Shown one piece after another: positions 44,508-57,098 of a stretch of DNA of 64,000 bases. The DNA lies in contig NC_083560.1 of NCBI RefSeq assembly GCF_019925205.1, positions 98,298,083 through 98,362,082 of the forward strand. The letters run 5' to 3'. The stretch is from Metopolophium dirhodum. Taxonomy: Eukaryota > Arthropoda > Insecta > Hemiptera > Aphididae. Both the position numbers and the translations under genes were made by a program. How positions within the stretch are numbered: position 1 is the first letter of the stretch; the number at the start of each line of letters is the position of its first letter. The notes below the pieces were generated by a model. The model saw only the letters and a list, made by a program, of their open reading frames with translations, was not told the DNA's origin and searched no databases.

Positions 44508-46930
44508 CTCTTTATTAGCATTTCTGAACTATCACAATATCGACATCGCCTGCATAACCGAAACATATTTATCCAATACGGACAAAATTAAATTACCAGA
44601 CTATAAATGTACCGCACGGATCGTAACACACAGCGTGCCGCTCTATGGGTGGCGTAGCTATACTGATTCGCAACAAAATTAAACACCAACACATTCCCAT
44701 GCCTGTTCTTCAGAGCTTAGAAGCCACAGCAGTGCTAATTAATTTTAATATTAGATCTATCCTAATTGTCAGCGCTTATCAACCACCAAGTCGCGCAATG
44801 CACATCGCCGATGACGACAAAGTAATGAACCTATACAATAACACTATAATGGCCGGATATAATAACTGCACCAAGCAAACCAACTTATTTTCCATCAGAT
44901 ATGAACAGACTTCCCGACATACTAGATATTCTAATAACCAAATCAATTCAATTCAACGTCGTACAAAAATCCCTCTATGAACTTGACTCGTATCATAATC
45001 CAGTTAAAATACATTTAAATTCTCCATTGCAATTTTACCGCTCAAATAACTCACTGTTCAATGGTAAACCAAACTGGTGCACTTATTCGAACTACATAAA
45101 TAAAAAGTTAAATATTCCTAAAAATATAACTACTGACTTAGCAGCAGACGAAATGGCCGAACACTTCACTGTAATCGTTACTAATGCTGCACGGGTGTGC
45201 TCGAACACTACAACCCCAAATCAAAATAATCACGATGCCTTACCACTGTTCATATTGACATTAATCCAACAAAAACACAATGCCAGGCGTGCTTGGCAAA
45301 ACCAGAGAAATCCTGCGGCCAAAAAAATGTTAAACAAGCTTACTAAAGAAGTGCAAACCGCCTTGCAACAATTCCGCGTAAATTCATTTAGCAAGTTCTT
45401 GTCAAATATTCATCAAAATGACTCAAGCTTATGGAAAGTTACAAAAAGATTAGTAAACCAAGAAACAAACTGCATTCCTTCTCTTCGCATTTCAACTCGT
45501 CTCATCATATCTAACGTGGAAAAATGCAAAGTTTTCTCGGAAAACCTTTTGAACACTTCCTCCTTGAACCAATATGCATACAACTCTAATGACCTTAGGG
45601 TTGAAGAAGTTCTGAGTTCACCAAACTTCTCGGTACAAAATCTAATCAAGTTTGTTACTCCAGGAGAAATTAAAACAATAATCAAAAGACTACATAATAA
45701 AAACCTCCTGGTCACGACAACATAACGAATCTTTTGTACAAAAAACTACCTACTAAAGCAATTATGTTTATGACTTCCATATTTAACTCACTTCTTCGTC
45801 TTGGTCAATTCCCGGAAAACTGGAAAAAAGCAATCATAATCCTCATAAAAAAACCTGAGAAAAACAAAACAGACCCTGACAGCTACTGACCAATAAAATT
45901 AGTCTACTAACATCGTCATCTAAGATTTTTGAAAAAGTCATCCTCTCGAGACTGCAAAATTATCTAAACTGTACAGACATAATTCCAAAATTCCAATTTG
46001 GATTAAAAGCACATCATTCCACTACACAACAACTCATGCGTATAACAGAACATATAAGTAACTCATTTGAAAAACACTGTCACACGGGTGCTGTTTTCAT
46101 TGACATCTCTAAGACATTTGATAAGGTATGACATCATGGGTTGCTGTACAAGCTCAAAATTATCAACACACCAAATTATCTATTCGACTCCCTAACTTCA
46201 TTTCTATCCAACAGGCAATTTTCTGTTAAAATAAATGACAACTTTTCTTCTTTCTAACCAATCTTAGCTGGCGTACCACAAGGATCAATACTTGGCATAA
46301 CATTATTTCTTCACATCCCGCAGTCACTGGCCACTGCACACAAATATAGCACTCTTCGCGGACGACACTACCATTTACTATGAATCTCGCAACCCAGAAG
46401 CAATATCTGTACATCTACAAAACCACTTAAATACATTATCAATAAACCCATCAAAAAGCGTAAGTGTATGGAAACCGTCCGTCAAGTACCTTGGCGTAAC
46501 GTCGGACAAACGATTAACCTGGTAGCCACACCTCTCGTCTAAACTCCAACAAGCTTATCAACGTCTGGGGATGCTCTTCCCTATCTTAAACAGGACGTCA
46601 TTGCTACAAAAAAAACTTTCTCTACTTATATATGAGCAAATACTACGTCCATTAATCACATACGCTTGACTTATTTGGGGTAAATGTGCACAAACAAGAA
46701 CACAACCAAGAACGATAACGAACGCTCCATGGTTTGTAAGGAACACAAACATACACAAAGACCTCAAAATTCTAACTCTTCAAAACCATATCAAACTCTT
46801 GGCTGTGATCTTCTTTGAATCCATCCACAAGTGATCAGGCTTAATGCACTACCACATCAACATCAGACCACCTCCAACTAGGATGCCCGCATGGCCTAAT
46901 TCCTCAAGAAACATTTTAACTTAAGCCTCA
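44508..46930 (+). pseudogene. Decayed Jockey-type LINE ORF2
   Basis: Pieces of an endonuclease-reverse transcriptase protein can be followed across several frames. The endonuclease (NSLLAFLNYHNIDIACITET, then GGVAILIRNKI...SILIVSAYQPP) is at 44508-44810. The linker is 44901-45725, a 274-residue open stretch with KWVTKRL-like and ADEMAEHF motifs. Reverse transcriptase fragments follow: GQFPENWKKAIIILIKKP, FIDISKTFDKV, LAGVPQGSILG and FADDTTIYYE near 46350. There are many stops and frameshifts. In known elements this protein nicks target DNA and primes reverse transcription; here it is inactive. Confidence 0.8.
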
Positions 46931-48090
46931 AACTATTGTTATCACCTAACTTAAAATTATAACAATATAATTTAATTACCTCTATAGCAAAAGCTACGAG
47001 TACCTTATTGATATCTAAGCATACTAAATGTAAATAATATAAAGGTGCATTGATAGCAAGTCCAATCTTTGGAATACGTTTTATTGATATACATAATTAT
47101 GATATTCATTATCTGATTTAAGTAAAAATTATTCATCAGTACATTTTCGACCAAAGACATGAGAAAAGCAGTTGCTTCTTTCAATGTTTTTACCAACAGC
47201 TTGAATAACCTATATGACCAAATAATCCAATATAAAGCATTTTACTGGCGCATCTGCATATACTATTTTAATTTGACATGGGTACTATTTAACTATTTTT
47301 TATTATGGTATAATGATCCATTATCTACAATTTACTTTGTTTCTCAAAGAAAATCGTTTATAAACTGTTTACAACTTTCTGGTTTTTTTTTCTAATGACT
47401 GAAATATACAAATACAAATTACCAAAATTTCATTTTATCCAAGAGGAGACTAGCTTAAAGATAAACTATTAAAGCCAATCATGAGTTCAATTACTGTTGC
47501 ATTATAAAATGTTTTATTTATATTAAAGAATGATAAAATTCCTATTTTAAGACCATAATTCCAATAGAGGCCATGATTAATTTCATTTATACTAACATTT
47601 CTAGGAGTATTTAACAGTGTCCTAGAATCTATGGGTAAATCATCGAAACATCAAACAACTTGAATAGAAAATTACGTAATGCAGTTTGAAATTAATAATT
47701 TCCCATTCTGCTAGTTTGAGTCCGAGTTAGTGTCAAAGCCGTTGAGACCAGAGCAATTTCTTGCCACACTCAGCCACATGCCCGCATACACACTCTTATA
47801 CGACTACTGTACAATTTATATTATTATAATAAATTACTATTTCATTTTACTGGTAAAATCGACTATAACTTATTTAAAATCATCATATTTTGGATCACTG
47901 ACGGTCCGCATGTAACTATACCTAGGTTGAAATAATATTTAGAACAATTGTAGTATGAAGAAGATACAACACACTCAGAGACTCAGAGATAGAAGAAGAT
48001 AATCGGTGGTATGACAGAAACAGATATACGAAAGAAGAAGTAACAAAAATGTAAAGCTTCTTTATAGTAAGCCAAACAACTTCTCCTTTT
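46931..48090. other. No gene recognised
   Basis: Mixed AT-rich sequence. Short frames at 47005-47395 and 47730-47915 carry no domain. Confidence 0.45.
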
Positions 48091-48094
48091 GTAG

Positions 48095-48357
48095 GAAAAA
48101 ACAGTTAGAATGGTTTGAACATGCATGGAGAGCAGATGGACAGTTAATTAAAAATGTACTAATCAATAAAATAAACAAAACAAGACTCCTAGGACGACCT
48201 AAAACCCGATGGATTGACGTAGTTGCCAAAGATATAGTTATGTTAGACCCGAACGCAACATTAGAAACAGCTTATGAGAGAGACAGATGGAGAGAGATTT
48301 TGATGGCAGCGATGATCCTGAATGGACCGCTAAGCTGATGAAGAAGAAGAAGAAGAT
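48095..48357 (+). pseudogene. 3' end of a LINE (RTE/BovB-like tail) with GAA repeats
   Basis: An open stretch encodes QLEWFEHAWRADGQLIKN...RLLGRPKTRWIDVVAKDI...YERDRWREIL, the C-terminal motif common to RTE-related LINEs. A stop is followed by (GAA)n/(GAT) short repeats at 48337-48356, the kind of 3' terminus those LINEs have. Only the tail is present, as expected for 5' truncation. Confidence 0.7.
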
Positions 48358-48536
48358 CTTAATATGTAAATTACAAATTATAATCTATGAGATTATCGAT
48401 TATGTCATATTTTATGTAAAACATACAACATAGAAGTAGGCACATGATTTTTAATAATACATATAGTATGGTAATAATATTTTATGATTGTTTTTATTTC
48501 AATTAATAATTATTGTTCTGTGGCTGCACTATGGAG

Positions 48537-48606
48537 GGTATGGGGGGGCGAAGCCCCCCATGGTTCACATTGACTAAATTTATATGTAGGGCTTCAGCCC
48601 CCGTCA
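48537..48606. repeat. GC-rich hairpin in AT-rich DNA
   Basis: ggggggcgaagcccccc at about 48543-48559 folds as a perfect short stem. A second cttcagccccc motif follows at 48592-48602. Probably the end structure of a dispersed repeat; no partner was found in the window. Confidence 0.4.
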
Positions 48607-49248
48607 ATATTTTAGACCTAGTTGCACCAATGCGTACGACCTACATTGTATAAAGTTAAATATCAAATAAATTGGGTTTCAACCATTAAAACTCAAAATA
48701 CGAATCGCCGCGCATATTTTAGATAACAGATTTTTGCTTGATAACAACAAAATGATAACTATATTGTGCCGCACGGTCTTAGATTATGATAAAAATTGTG
48801 TCGTAATTTGTAAAACAAGCTAACGACGCTCTGGTGGCCTCATCCTCAACTCCTGTATTCGGAATGTATAGTTATAATTTTATATTAGTTATTTTACTTT
48901 TTATAATTAATTAATTTTGGTATCGAAACTTTATACGCTGTTATAGCTAACTGTGTATAATTGTAAGTACAATTTCTACTACATAATATTATCAAATACA
49001 TTTAAATACACTTCACTTAAGATAAAATGTATGCGAAATTTCGGGAAAATAAATACAAGGTAGGGGGTACCCGCCAAACCTACAGTACGATAGGCGTCGA
49101 CAGCGCTCCCAGTGTTAATTTGTTTTGCCAAAGTAATAGGTAAGCTTGCTCCCGCCTTTCACGGTAGGTACCGTTCCGCATCGTGGACGATTTTATATTT
49201 TATTCTTTATTAACTGTTTTATATTGTATTCGTTTTGATTATTGCACA

Positions 49249-49527
49249 ATGCATAAAATTTCTGTGATTTTAATATGTTATATGTTATTTGCAACTTCGA
49301 TCTCACGTCCCCCATTGGCGACGCCAAGCGACAAGTCCCGCGACGGGTACGACCCGGCCAACCGACCGGCCATCGTTCTCTTTGCTCACCGCCTCCGACC
49401 GAGCTACATGTTACTGACCTACTTGCGATCTCCGTTCGCAAACCATGCGTCCACCGACGACCGCGCAGTGCGTTACGCGCACTATGTACGATCGTCTCCG
49501 CCATACCGCTCCGATCTTGTATCCTAG
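49249..49527 (+). CDS. Small predicted secreted protein, unknown
   Basis: The ATG at 49249 opens a 92-residue frame ending at 49527. Residues 1-19 (MHKISVILICYMLFATSIS) form a good signal peptide: short basic start, hydrophobic core and small residues before the likely cleavage site. The mature part is Pro/Arg/Tyr-rich without cysteines and contains dibasic-free RPPLATP and LLTYLRSPFANHAS segments. The coding part is GC-rich at third positions in contrast to its AT-rich flanks. An ATG further upstream at 49183 would bury the signal and is not chosen. A salivary or peptide-hormone-like product is a guess. No family is recognised, and a chance ORF in a GC-rich patch is possible. Confidence 0.4.
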   Translation: MHKISVILICYMLFATSISRPPLATPSDKSRDGYDPANRPAIVLFAHRLRPSYMLLTYLRSPFANHASTDDRAVRYAHYVRSSPPYRSDLVS

Positions 49528-49965
49528 CATGAGTTTCGAAGCAGAACGTCGCTCGATGCATACGAACAACGGCTCTTCTTTCGCTTTTTGCCTTTCGTCG
49601 ACTGCGCGGGTATTGAGCACAGCTGATACCGTCGACCTGAATAGCTGAACGACCGCCCGACATTATGTAAAGCTACCCATATTGTAGCGCAATACACGCG
49701 TGGGTTTGTCTAATTACTTTGTCAACAATTAACGATCTTGACGCAACCGCATCACAACCACAAACAGGTGTTGACAGTTTATTTACCAACCTCGGGCGAG
49801 TTCCTAATTTTCCGACCCTGTAGTCAGGGAAACGATATTTACGCAGGTGTGGCTGTCGCCACTGTTATGCCATTCACGCATCGGCACTTCCACACTTGCC
49901 AAAGTAGAATTTATAACAACCCGTTTTTATTTACTGTCTGGTTTAATCATATACCTATAAACTAA

Positions 49966-50133
49966 TGGACAGCGCTCATAGAGAGAGAGAGTAAAAGAGA
50001 AACGATAACGGGGGGGAAATACAGTTTAAATTTCATAGGTCTATGATGATTCCACTTTATGTTCTTTCTCTTATATGATTCCCGTGCATTGATGGCAGGG
50101 CGGAGTAGAAATGCGGAATGCGCTGTCCATTCA
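49966..50133. repeat. Possible short MITE
   Basis: aatggacagcgc at the left edge recurs complemented (gcgctgtccatt) at the right edge, enclosing a GA-rich stretch and ~140 bp. No clear target duplication was seen. Confidence 0.35.
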
Positions 50134-50173
50134 TATATTTAGATATTATTATTTCATGTTAAAACATTACTAT

Positions 50174-50855
50174 TGTAGTGATCCCTTACTAATGCTTATA
50201 TTTTGAATTCGACGACGTTGATGATGAATATGTTTTTCAAAGGAGAGGTTTGCAGAGTAACAAGTGACACATTAATTTAAATATAAGTAATTTATTAAGT
50301 TAAACACAGTATAATTGTTTATGAAATTTATATAAGTTTGAGGACAGAGCGAAAAGCATCTGCCCGAGAAATTAGTTGTTAGCACTAGTTAAAAAGTATT
50401 TTGGGAATAGACCTGAACTGGCGCCGATGTGGAGGGCAAGCTCCACAGCCAGCCAAGTCTTACAAGTGTTGGTTGTACTAATTCTGATTTAGCTATGGAC
50501 AGAGACTCGTATATATATACCGAGTCTCCCCTAGCTAATAGATACACGGTAGAGAACTAGGAGGTGGGTCAAAAGAGTACCAACGCAGGTGTTGTTGTTG
50601 TTATCCCATCCTTGAGTTTTTATTAGTAATAAAAACTGATTATTGGCAATGTGCATTTTGGATAAATGTCACCCGTCTTGATTCTTAGAATTTACGAAAG
50701 TAGAAACAACAAGTGCGGTGGCTAACTGTTGTCGATTGCTTAAATGTAAATTTGTAGTATATTAAAATAATATCAAATCTGTATATGTGATATAATATAT
50801 ATTATAAGTAATATATTTATTGTAATGTAGTAAAGCGGTCGACCGGCTTACTACA
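50174..50855 (-). repeat. Solo LTR related to the env-bearing gypsy element
   Basis: On the minus strand it runs TGTAGTAAGC ... ATCACTACA, 682 bp, flanked by the 4-bp duplication CTAT (50170-50173 and 50856-50859). Its 3' part matches the complement of 7100-7285 in several blocks, including the region around gggcaggtgcttttcgct. No internal sequence remains, as expected after recombination between two LTRs. It contains a TATA-like stretch. Confidence 0.92.
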
Positions 50856-50859
50856 CTAT

Positions 50860-52130
50860 CAGTACTACATTTTATTTATCACGGATGTAGATGGTACCAT
50901 CACAGAACATGAAATCAGAATGATCACATCATATATTTACATATAACAGTTTAATATGTTCAAAATATGGTCGCATCTCAAAAAAAAAAATTTACCCTTA
51001 CGGAAAGCTGATCAAAAGATCCACCATATGAGTGCGTTTGATATGGGTGATTATTTACTTTCAGTTCTTAGTTAAAATATTTGTTCAGTTGGTTTGACGA
51101 TTTTAGAAACACTTTCAGATGCTAGTTGAAGGCTTCCTCGTTTTTTTTTACATTTATTTAGTTATTAAATGCTACTTTATTTTCTTGACAATAATCATGG
51201 TCGTTTGTGTTCTTTGATACATCAATTAATATACTTTGACACAGCAAAACCGGGATAAGGTTTTTAACTATATAACTAGAAATATTATAGTATAATGCAT
51301 TATCAGTAATAATTTAGATGAACAGATCATTGCTAATATTGTCTACAAGTAATTTAATTTAATTTAATTTAATTCATCTTCATCATCTTGTTCCATACAT
51401 GGTCTTTTATATATTTATAAATGATAAATAATATTAATGATTAATTAGTAATAATTAACGATCTATATTATATTTAAAATAACGGTACTAATATTGTTTA
51501 GCTTGATGATTACTTATTATTAATAACTTATAATTATTAAGGTATTAAAACAGTTATTAAAAGTATTTAATGTAATGTACAATTTTCATTCATGTCTAAA
51601 ATGATCGAGTTTAGTAAATTTACTTCGCAGTTTTAGTTGATCGTTTGCTTGTCTTACTTTGTGAAATAAACAAATATTGTAATACATAACACAGACATTT
51701 TTTAATGAGTTGATCTCTATGCATATCAAACTGTTGAGTTTGATCAAATAACATATTATGTATTTCATTGTTTACACAAGACATGTTATTAAATATTTTC
51801 TCAGACTTAATGCAAATTATCTGTAGTCATTTACTTGGTTTCTTCAAACCCCTTAATCTTTTATCTGTGCCGGTTTACTTTTGTGTGATGTTGAAGTTAA
51901 ACAATTTTTACAAGTATCATAAACAGTTTTTGTTTCTGACTTCATGGCAACAAACACTGAAATAAAATATATTGAAACATCTTCAACGTAAGAACTTATA
52001 AGTGCAACTTAGAGCCAAACAATCATGGTTATGACTTTCGATAATGTTAATTTTTTCTTTTTCCGATTTATCATTTGTTGACATGCTAGTCACTGATAGT
52101 GTTTTTGTGCCGTCAAGAACAGTACAATTC
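50860..52130. other. No gene recognised; short AATTT repeat
   Basis: A (TTTAA)n run of about five units is at 51353-51376. The remaining sequence is AT-rich; frames at 51586-51965 show no domain. Confidence 0.45.
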
Positions 52131-52144
52131 CTATGCATAGAACC

Positions 52145-53204
52145 AACTATAGCGGAGGTATTCAAACTTTTTCATCCCAAGGCTCCTTTGAGTCTTCACA
52201 TAACGTTGACGGCTCCCAAATTAAAAATGACAAAAAAATGATTTTTTTATATGAATGTAATTTATATTTTATACTAAGTATTTATTTACCGTATTACATA
52301 CATAAAAAAATTATAAATAAGTAGTTATTGTAGAAAAAAATATAACAAAATATTTTATGTTTAGTCTTAAGAAATATAACTCAATAAAATAACAAATCAA
52401 TATAACTTATTACTAGATTTTTAGAGAGATGGATGCGCTTGCTTATGCTTCATAATATGTTCAAATCGTGGCTCAAGTTTGGAAATAGCTATTCTCATAT
52501 CCTCAACGTTCACTTTTGACCGATATTTTGTTTTAATTACAGCTAACGCAGAAAACACGGTCTCACAGAGGTACGAAGTTGCAAAAGGTGTTAAATTTTT
52601 CAAAGCTTTGGTGTATTGTAGTTTCACATGCGTCCAAAATTGTGTTAACGACGATGATCCGAATATGGTCTTCATTGTGGAATCTGATGTTATATCGATC
52701 CCCACTGTTCTTGTTCAATAGATGATATTTTGTCGAAAATAGTGTTCGAAATGAATTTTGAGGTTAGATAAGTGGTCAATGAACTCATTTTTGACGATCT
52801 CATTCAAGTTCATATCATTTTCTTTTAGAAATGTATGGAGCATAGGAGAAAGCAGTCATTAAAAGTGTCATATTCTATTTTAGTCTTCCATAAAACTAAC
52901 TAATTTTCTTTGGAAATCCATAATTTTATCAAGAAGCTTAAAAATGTGGGTTTCATTTCCTTGCAACGATTCATTTAATATATTATTTAGCTTTGAAAAA
53001 TATCGGAAAGATATGACAGTTATGTAAGAAAATTAGTGTTTTTAATTTTTTTGTGGTATTCATGGTGGTCTATTTTTCGTAAATATATTTTATTAATTAA
53101 AAATATTGTAAAATATTTATTGGTTTTCAATTATATGACGTGGCTCCCTTCGACAACTTCCGCGACGCCCCCGGGAGCCGTGACGCACAGTTTGAACTAT
53201 AGTG
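52145..53204 (-). mobile_element. Decayed hAT element
   Basis: The left end has tattcaaactttttcatc...aaggctcc and the right end its rough complement (gggagccgtgacgcacagtttgaactata). They enclose a hAT transposase remnant on the minus strand. The ends are imperfect and no 8-bp duplication could be fixed, so the boundaries are approximate. Confidence 0.55.
52421..53010 (-). pseudogene. hAT transposase C-terminal remnant (ZBED/SCAND3-like)
   Basis: The open piece 52705-52421 encodes FWTHVKLQYTKALKNLTPFATSYLCETVFSALAVIKTKYRSKVNVEDMRIAISKLEPRF (in two parts around the YLCE motif), the conserved C-terminal dimerisation region of ZBED5/SCAND3-type hAT proteins. Upstream to about 53010 the same protein can be traced only with several stops. 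Not functional. Confidence 0.72.
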
Positions 53205-54240
53205 TTATATACCAATAATGGTTTATAAGCCGCTTGAAACTGTATTTATTAATTTAATTTATAAAAGGCGTAAACGCAAACAATGGCAAACCGGGCACAG
53301 TTCACAAAAATGCGATTATCTCACGAGAGTTGTGCTAAGTCCAATGTCTGTAGAGCGAGTCGTCGTTACTCGTTCATCGTTGCCTGTTGGTCGCTCGTAA
53401 TTCGTAGCTCGTACATCGTGAATCGTGGTGAAGGGAGTTGACTGGGTGGTGGGAAACTGGAAAAAACGTCTCGCAAAAACCGTTACAAAACACAACAATA
53501 AAATGTGAAAACGCGGGAATTATTAAATACATAATTGAATATGTATTTCAAGACGGTGCATTTAGGAATACTAAATTCTGAATTGAAAATTTGAATTCAT
53601 TTGGCAGTTGTCTAGGTTTGGTTATCTTTTTTTTCTTCTATGAAATTTCGGGACAAGTACCCCAATCCCGAAAAAAATTGGCCCAATCCATTATCAGTTA
53701 CTTTCTTGGAGGAAAAAATGACCTAATCCACTAGCATAGGGTTGGGCCACTATGGTTCTATAATTGTATTTCATGATCGCAGTGCCAAAAACAATTATGT
53801 GCGTGCCGTGCTACAAGAGGAGTAACTCGCTACGCGCATGCAGACTGACGCGACGGTAGAGGCCGTTCCTAGGCCCGGTTTCCCCCGCTTTATAACATTA
53901 TACATACTAATAGTATTACCTACTATATAACGTTGCCGACCGTTAACGGTCGTGATCGTGCTACGTACGTCGACATGTCAAATAGATAGGGGATGAGCGG
54001 ATTTATACTCCGTGTATAGCGAATATTTTTTTTGTGGGATAGGCCACAGTGGATTTTAAATATATCAATCTGAAACGTTTTATCACATAAATCAGAATTT
54101 AATTTTTTGTGGGTTGGGGTGTTTTGACAATATGCGCCTTATTTAAGCGTTAATCTAATAATATATCCTCAATTTCAAGTTCATTTTTTAAAAATCTAAG
54201 CTGTTCCATTAAAATTGTTTTCAAAAAAATATGGACCTAC
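53205..54240. other. No gene recognised
   Basis: Contains CG-rich bits (53280-53420, 53800-53960) and a repeated 'cccaatcc' motif near 53660-53740, but no coding signal. Confidence 0.4.
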
Positions 54241-54609
54241 CTAACTACCATTCATTATGCAACACCATACATTTTCACCCCATCTAACTTGTCTAATAGA
54301 TTCATTTAACCAGTGGGGATTTTTATCGCTCCAATAATGATTATTATGGAACCTCGCTTCATCAGTCCACATAATTTTCTCCCAAAAATTGGGATGCTTT
54401 TCCAATCGAACGATCATACGAGCAACAATAATTATAAGCCATTCATAATCCGTTGGTAATAGTTGCTGTACACGAGTTGGTAAGTAAGCATGATACCTAT
54501 ACTTTTTAGCCGTTTTTTGTACAAACGAGTATGTGATAGTTTTAAATCTTTTAAAATGTAGGGGAAATGGGGTAAAGCGTGGATGATAAGATGCAGGCCC
54601 GTAATTCAC
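54241..54609 (-). pseudogene. Tc1/mariner-like transposase fragment
   Basis: The frame includes YLPTRVQQLLPTDYEW, then IMWTDEARFHNN with the first catalytic D, then WSDKNPHW and VRWGENVWCCI. This is a pattern shared by insect mariner-related transposases with an N-terminal helix-turn-helix. The second D and the final catalytic residue are absent, so only the middle of the protein survives. Confidence 0.72.
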
Positions 54610-55127
54610 TAAAAAACAATTTTTTCACACAACCCTTAAGTTGTTGTTATTGATTAAGAATTTATTATGAAAATTTAGGTATTTTTTTCAAAGTTTAAAA
54701 GTATCTAAAAAAAGTAGTTTGCCTGAGACAAAGTGGGGACATAAAAAAAATCATTTAAATACTATATATTTTTAATTAATTTGAGAAACAAAACGAATTA
54801 TCTATAAAAAAAAAAAAAACAAAAGTTAACTTGAATGTATAAATTAACAAAAAATAATAACATAAATTGTAACTTTTTATTTTTTTACATACACATTTTA
54901 AGAACAAATTTCGCAATTAAATATTGTTTCATAATCTGTTTCTTCGATCCCAGCACAAAGACAGAGAGCTCATTTCTTATACAACAGACACTGGATCCAC
55001 CCATCAACTGAAGTTGAGTGTAACTGACCAGTGTATAGATACTTTTCATCATTTTTATTTTTTTTAGTTTTTTTTTTTTGGGGGGGGGGGGTCCGAATGA
55101 TGAACGTTTTACTGGTTTGTTGTTTTT
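54610..55127. other. No gene recognised; homopolymer T/G run
   Basis: AT-rich DNA with a T run followed by about twelve G at 55070-55090. Confidence 0.45.
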
Positions 55128-55129
55128 TC

Positions 55130-55610
55130 ATATGTTAGTAGCTAGAAGCTCATTTTTTGTATGGTGATTACGTGAGTATAGCTGTTTTTCCTTTTCTCTT
55201 CGATATACGTGCAGTGGTTTTATTACTTTTAGAAATAGGTAGAATTTCTTCAGGAGATAAAGCAAAAAATTCTTTTCTAACTGATTTTTGAATCCTGGTG
55301 AATCATGTAGTGTTAGAGAAAGAGTTGAGTTATCATTTGTTTCCACACTTGGATTTATAATTGCTGGTTAAACTGTGTGCAGACTTATTGTTTGTATATT
55401 TGGAGTTATAACGTCAGGTTCAACTGGGAACACACTATTTGAAATATTAAATGTAAGTTGTACATTTGAATTTTTTTGATATTGTAACATTTCAGAGGTT
55501 GTTGCAATATAGTTGATTGATGATTTTTTACAAACACAACTTTCCGTTGAATGTTGCCCATACATTTATTTTCATTTATTTCACGTCTTTGCAGGCTTGT
55601 TGTATATTTG
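55130..55610 (-). pseudogene. Pogo/Tigger-like transposase C-terminal relic
   Basis: On the minus strand, SPEEILPISKSNKTTAR and KRKGKTAILT...SPYK match the typical C-terminal tail of pogo/Tigger transposases (ISPEEILP...GKT.ILT.TP). Upstream to 55610 is a Ser/Thr-rich linker in other frames. Stops and shifts separate the pieces. No catalytic core is present. Confidence 0.6.
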
Positions 55611-55619
55611 TACACAGTG

Positions 55620-57095
55620 GTTGGTAGCTAAAATATAAATAAACAATAAATAAACATTGCCTCATAGTATACTGCTGTTGTTAAATATTTTTCTTTTGTT
55701 ATGTTTAGCAAAACATTAATCATTTCAATATCTTGAAATGCTGAAATGATGGACTCAATTTTGTCATTGTCCACTGGTTTACATAATTTGAAATTGAATA
55801 TTGATGTATTTACTGTTTACGTATTAAATTTTGTAGGGTAATTTTCAGATATTTTTTGTTAATAAATTTGAATTTTGTTACAACCTTGATTACTTCTATA
55901 TGTTTATATATGTTGTTTAGCTAGAAAAAAAAATGTTTAAATGTTATTAATAAATTAAAATAATTGTTAATGTGTTTTCAGAACATTATTACATACTGTA
56001 TCTCGATAAGATTTAACTGATGTATTGTTTACATTATTTATTTTAATTATTTGACTAATATGTAGATGCAGTTTTGAGCAACCTGGTAACTAATTTAACA
56101 AACAAATCGTTTTGGCGATAATGTTTACTGCAATTGTTGATAACTGAATGCACTTTTCGACAACCTGGTTAGGTTAAAATTAAGAAACCATTTAAAAACT
56201 ACGTTAACTGTCTCCAGTTACTGATATCCACTGATAAGTGATAACGATTATATGATTTAATATAGCTTAAAATTACTAGTACTAATTCGCTTTCATCATT
56301 CATAATGAATAAGCTATTAGTTATTTAAATAAAAAAATAAAATAAGTATAAGTTATTATTTATTAAAGTTTAAAGTTATTATTTATTAATTGTAAATTAT
56401 ATTTAGTTATCATTATATTGGTTATCATACTATCATTTATCAGTTATCACCACAAACTTTTAAATAAATACTGTATCTCATAATAATGGATGAGTGTGTC
56501 CTGTATAATTAAAGAAATGGCAGTTAAGGTGTTTGTATGATTTTTAACAAAACATATTGCATACGATTCTGCAATGAAGTACCACATTTTATGTCTTTGT
56601 TGTCCTTGATATCATATGTAGCACATACGACATTTTCGCGACATTCTATGCTCAAATGGTCGAAGTATCAAACACGTTGAACGTCGGTGCAGTCGCGCCT
56701 AACTATCGTGTTAGCACGCCAATCGAGTTTGAATCTTGTATGAGAAAAATTATATTTTGCAATTTTTTTCGTAACATACCGCTTTTTGATTCCGATTCTA
56801 TATGCCAAAGCAAAAACATAAAATGTCAAAAGTTTCATTTGTCTACTATCAAAGCCAGGAGTAAAAGTTATTACTAAAGAAATTCAACTCGAATTGACTT
56901 CTGATTTTCTTGTAAGTGATCAAATGAGTTTTGGAGAATTTGACATGGTACCAAAGTCGTGATTACCAGGGATCAGTCAGCCATTACACAAGATCTGTTA
57001 TGGATAAATATTTTCTATGTGATTCTCAAGTGTACCCAGTAATATCAAAACTATTACAAATTTTAATTACATTGCCAGTAACCCGATATGACAAA
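55620..57095. other. No gene recognised
   Basis: AT-rich DNA. The frame at 56656-56877 has no recognised domain and is not supported by its surroundings. Confidence 0.4.
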
Positions 57096-57098
57096 ATA

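Noticed and set aside
49193..49663. 156-residue minus-strand frame opposite the small secreted ORF
   Set aside because: Arg-rich product of a GC-rich patch with no domain. The plus-strand frame with a signal peptide is the better reading.
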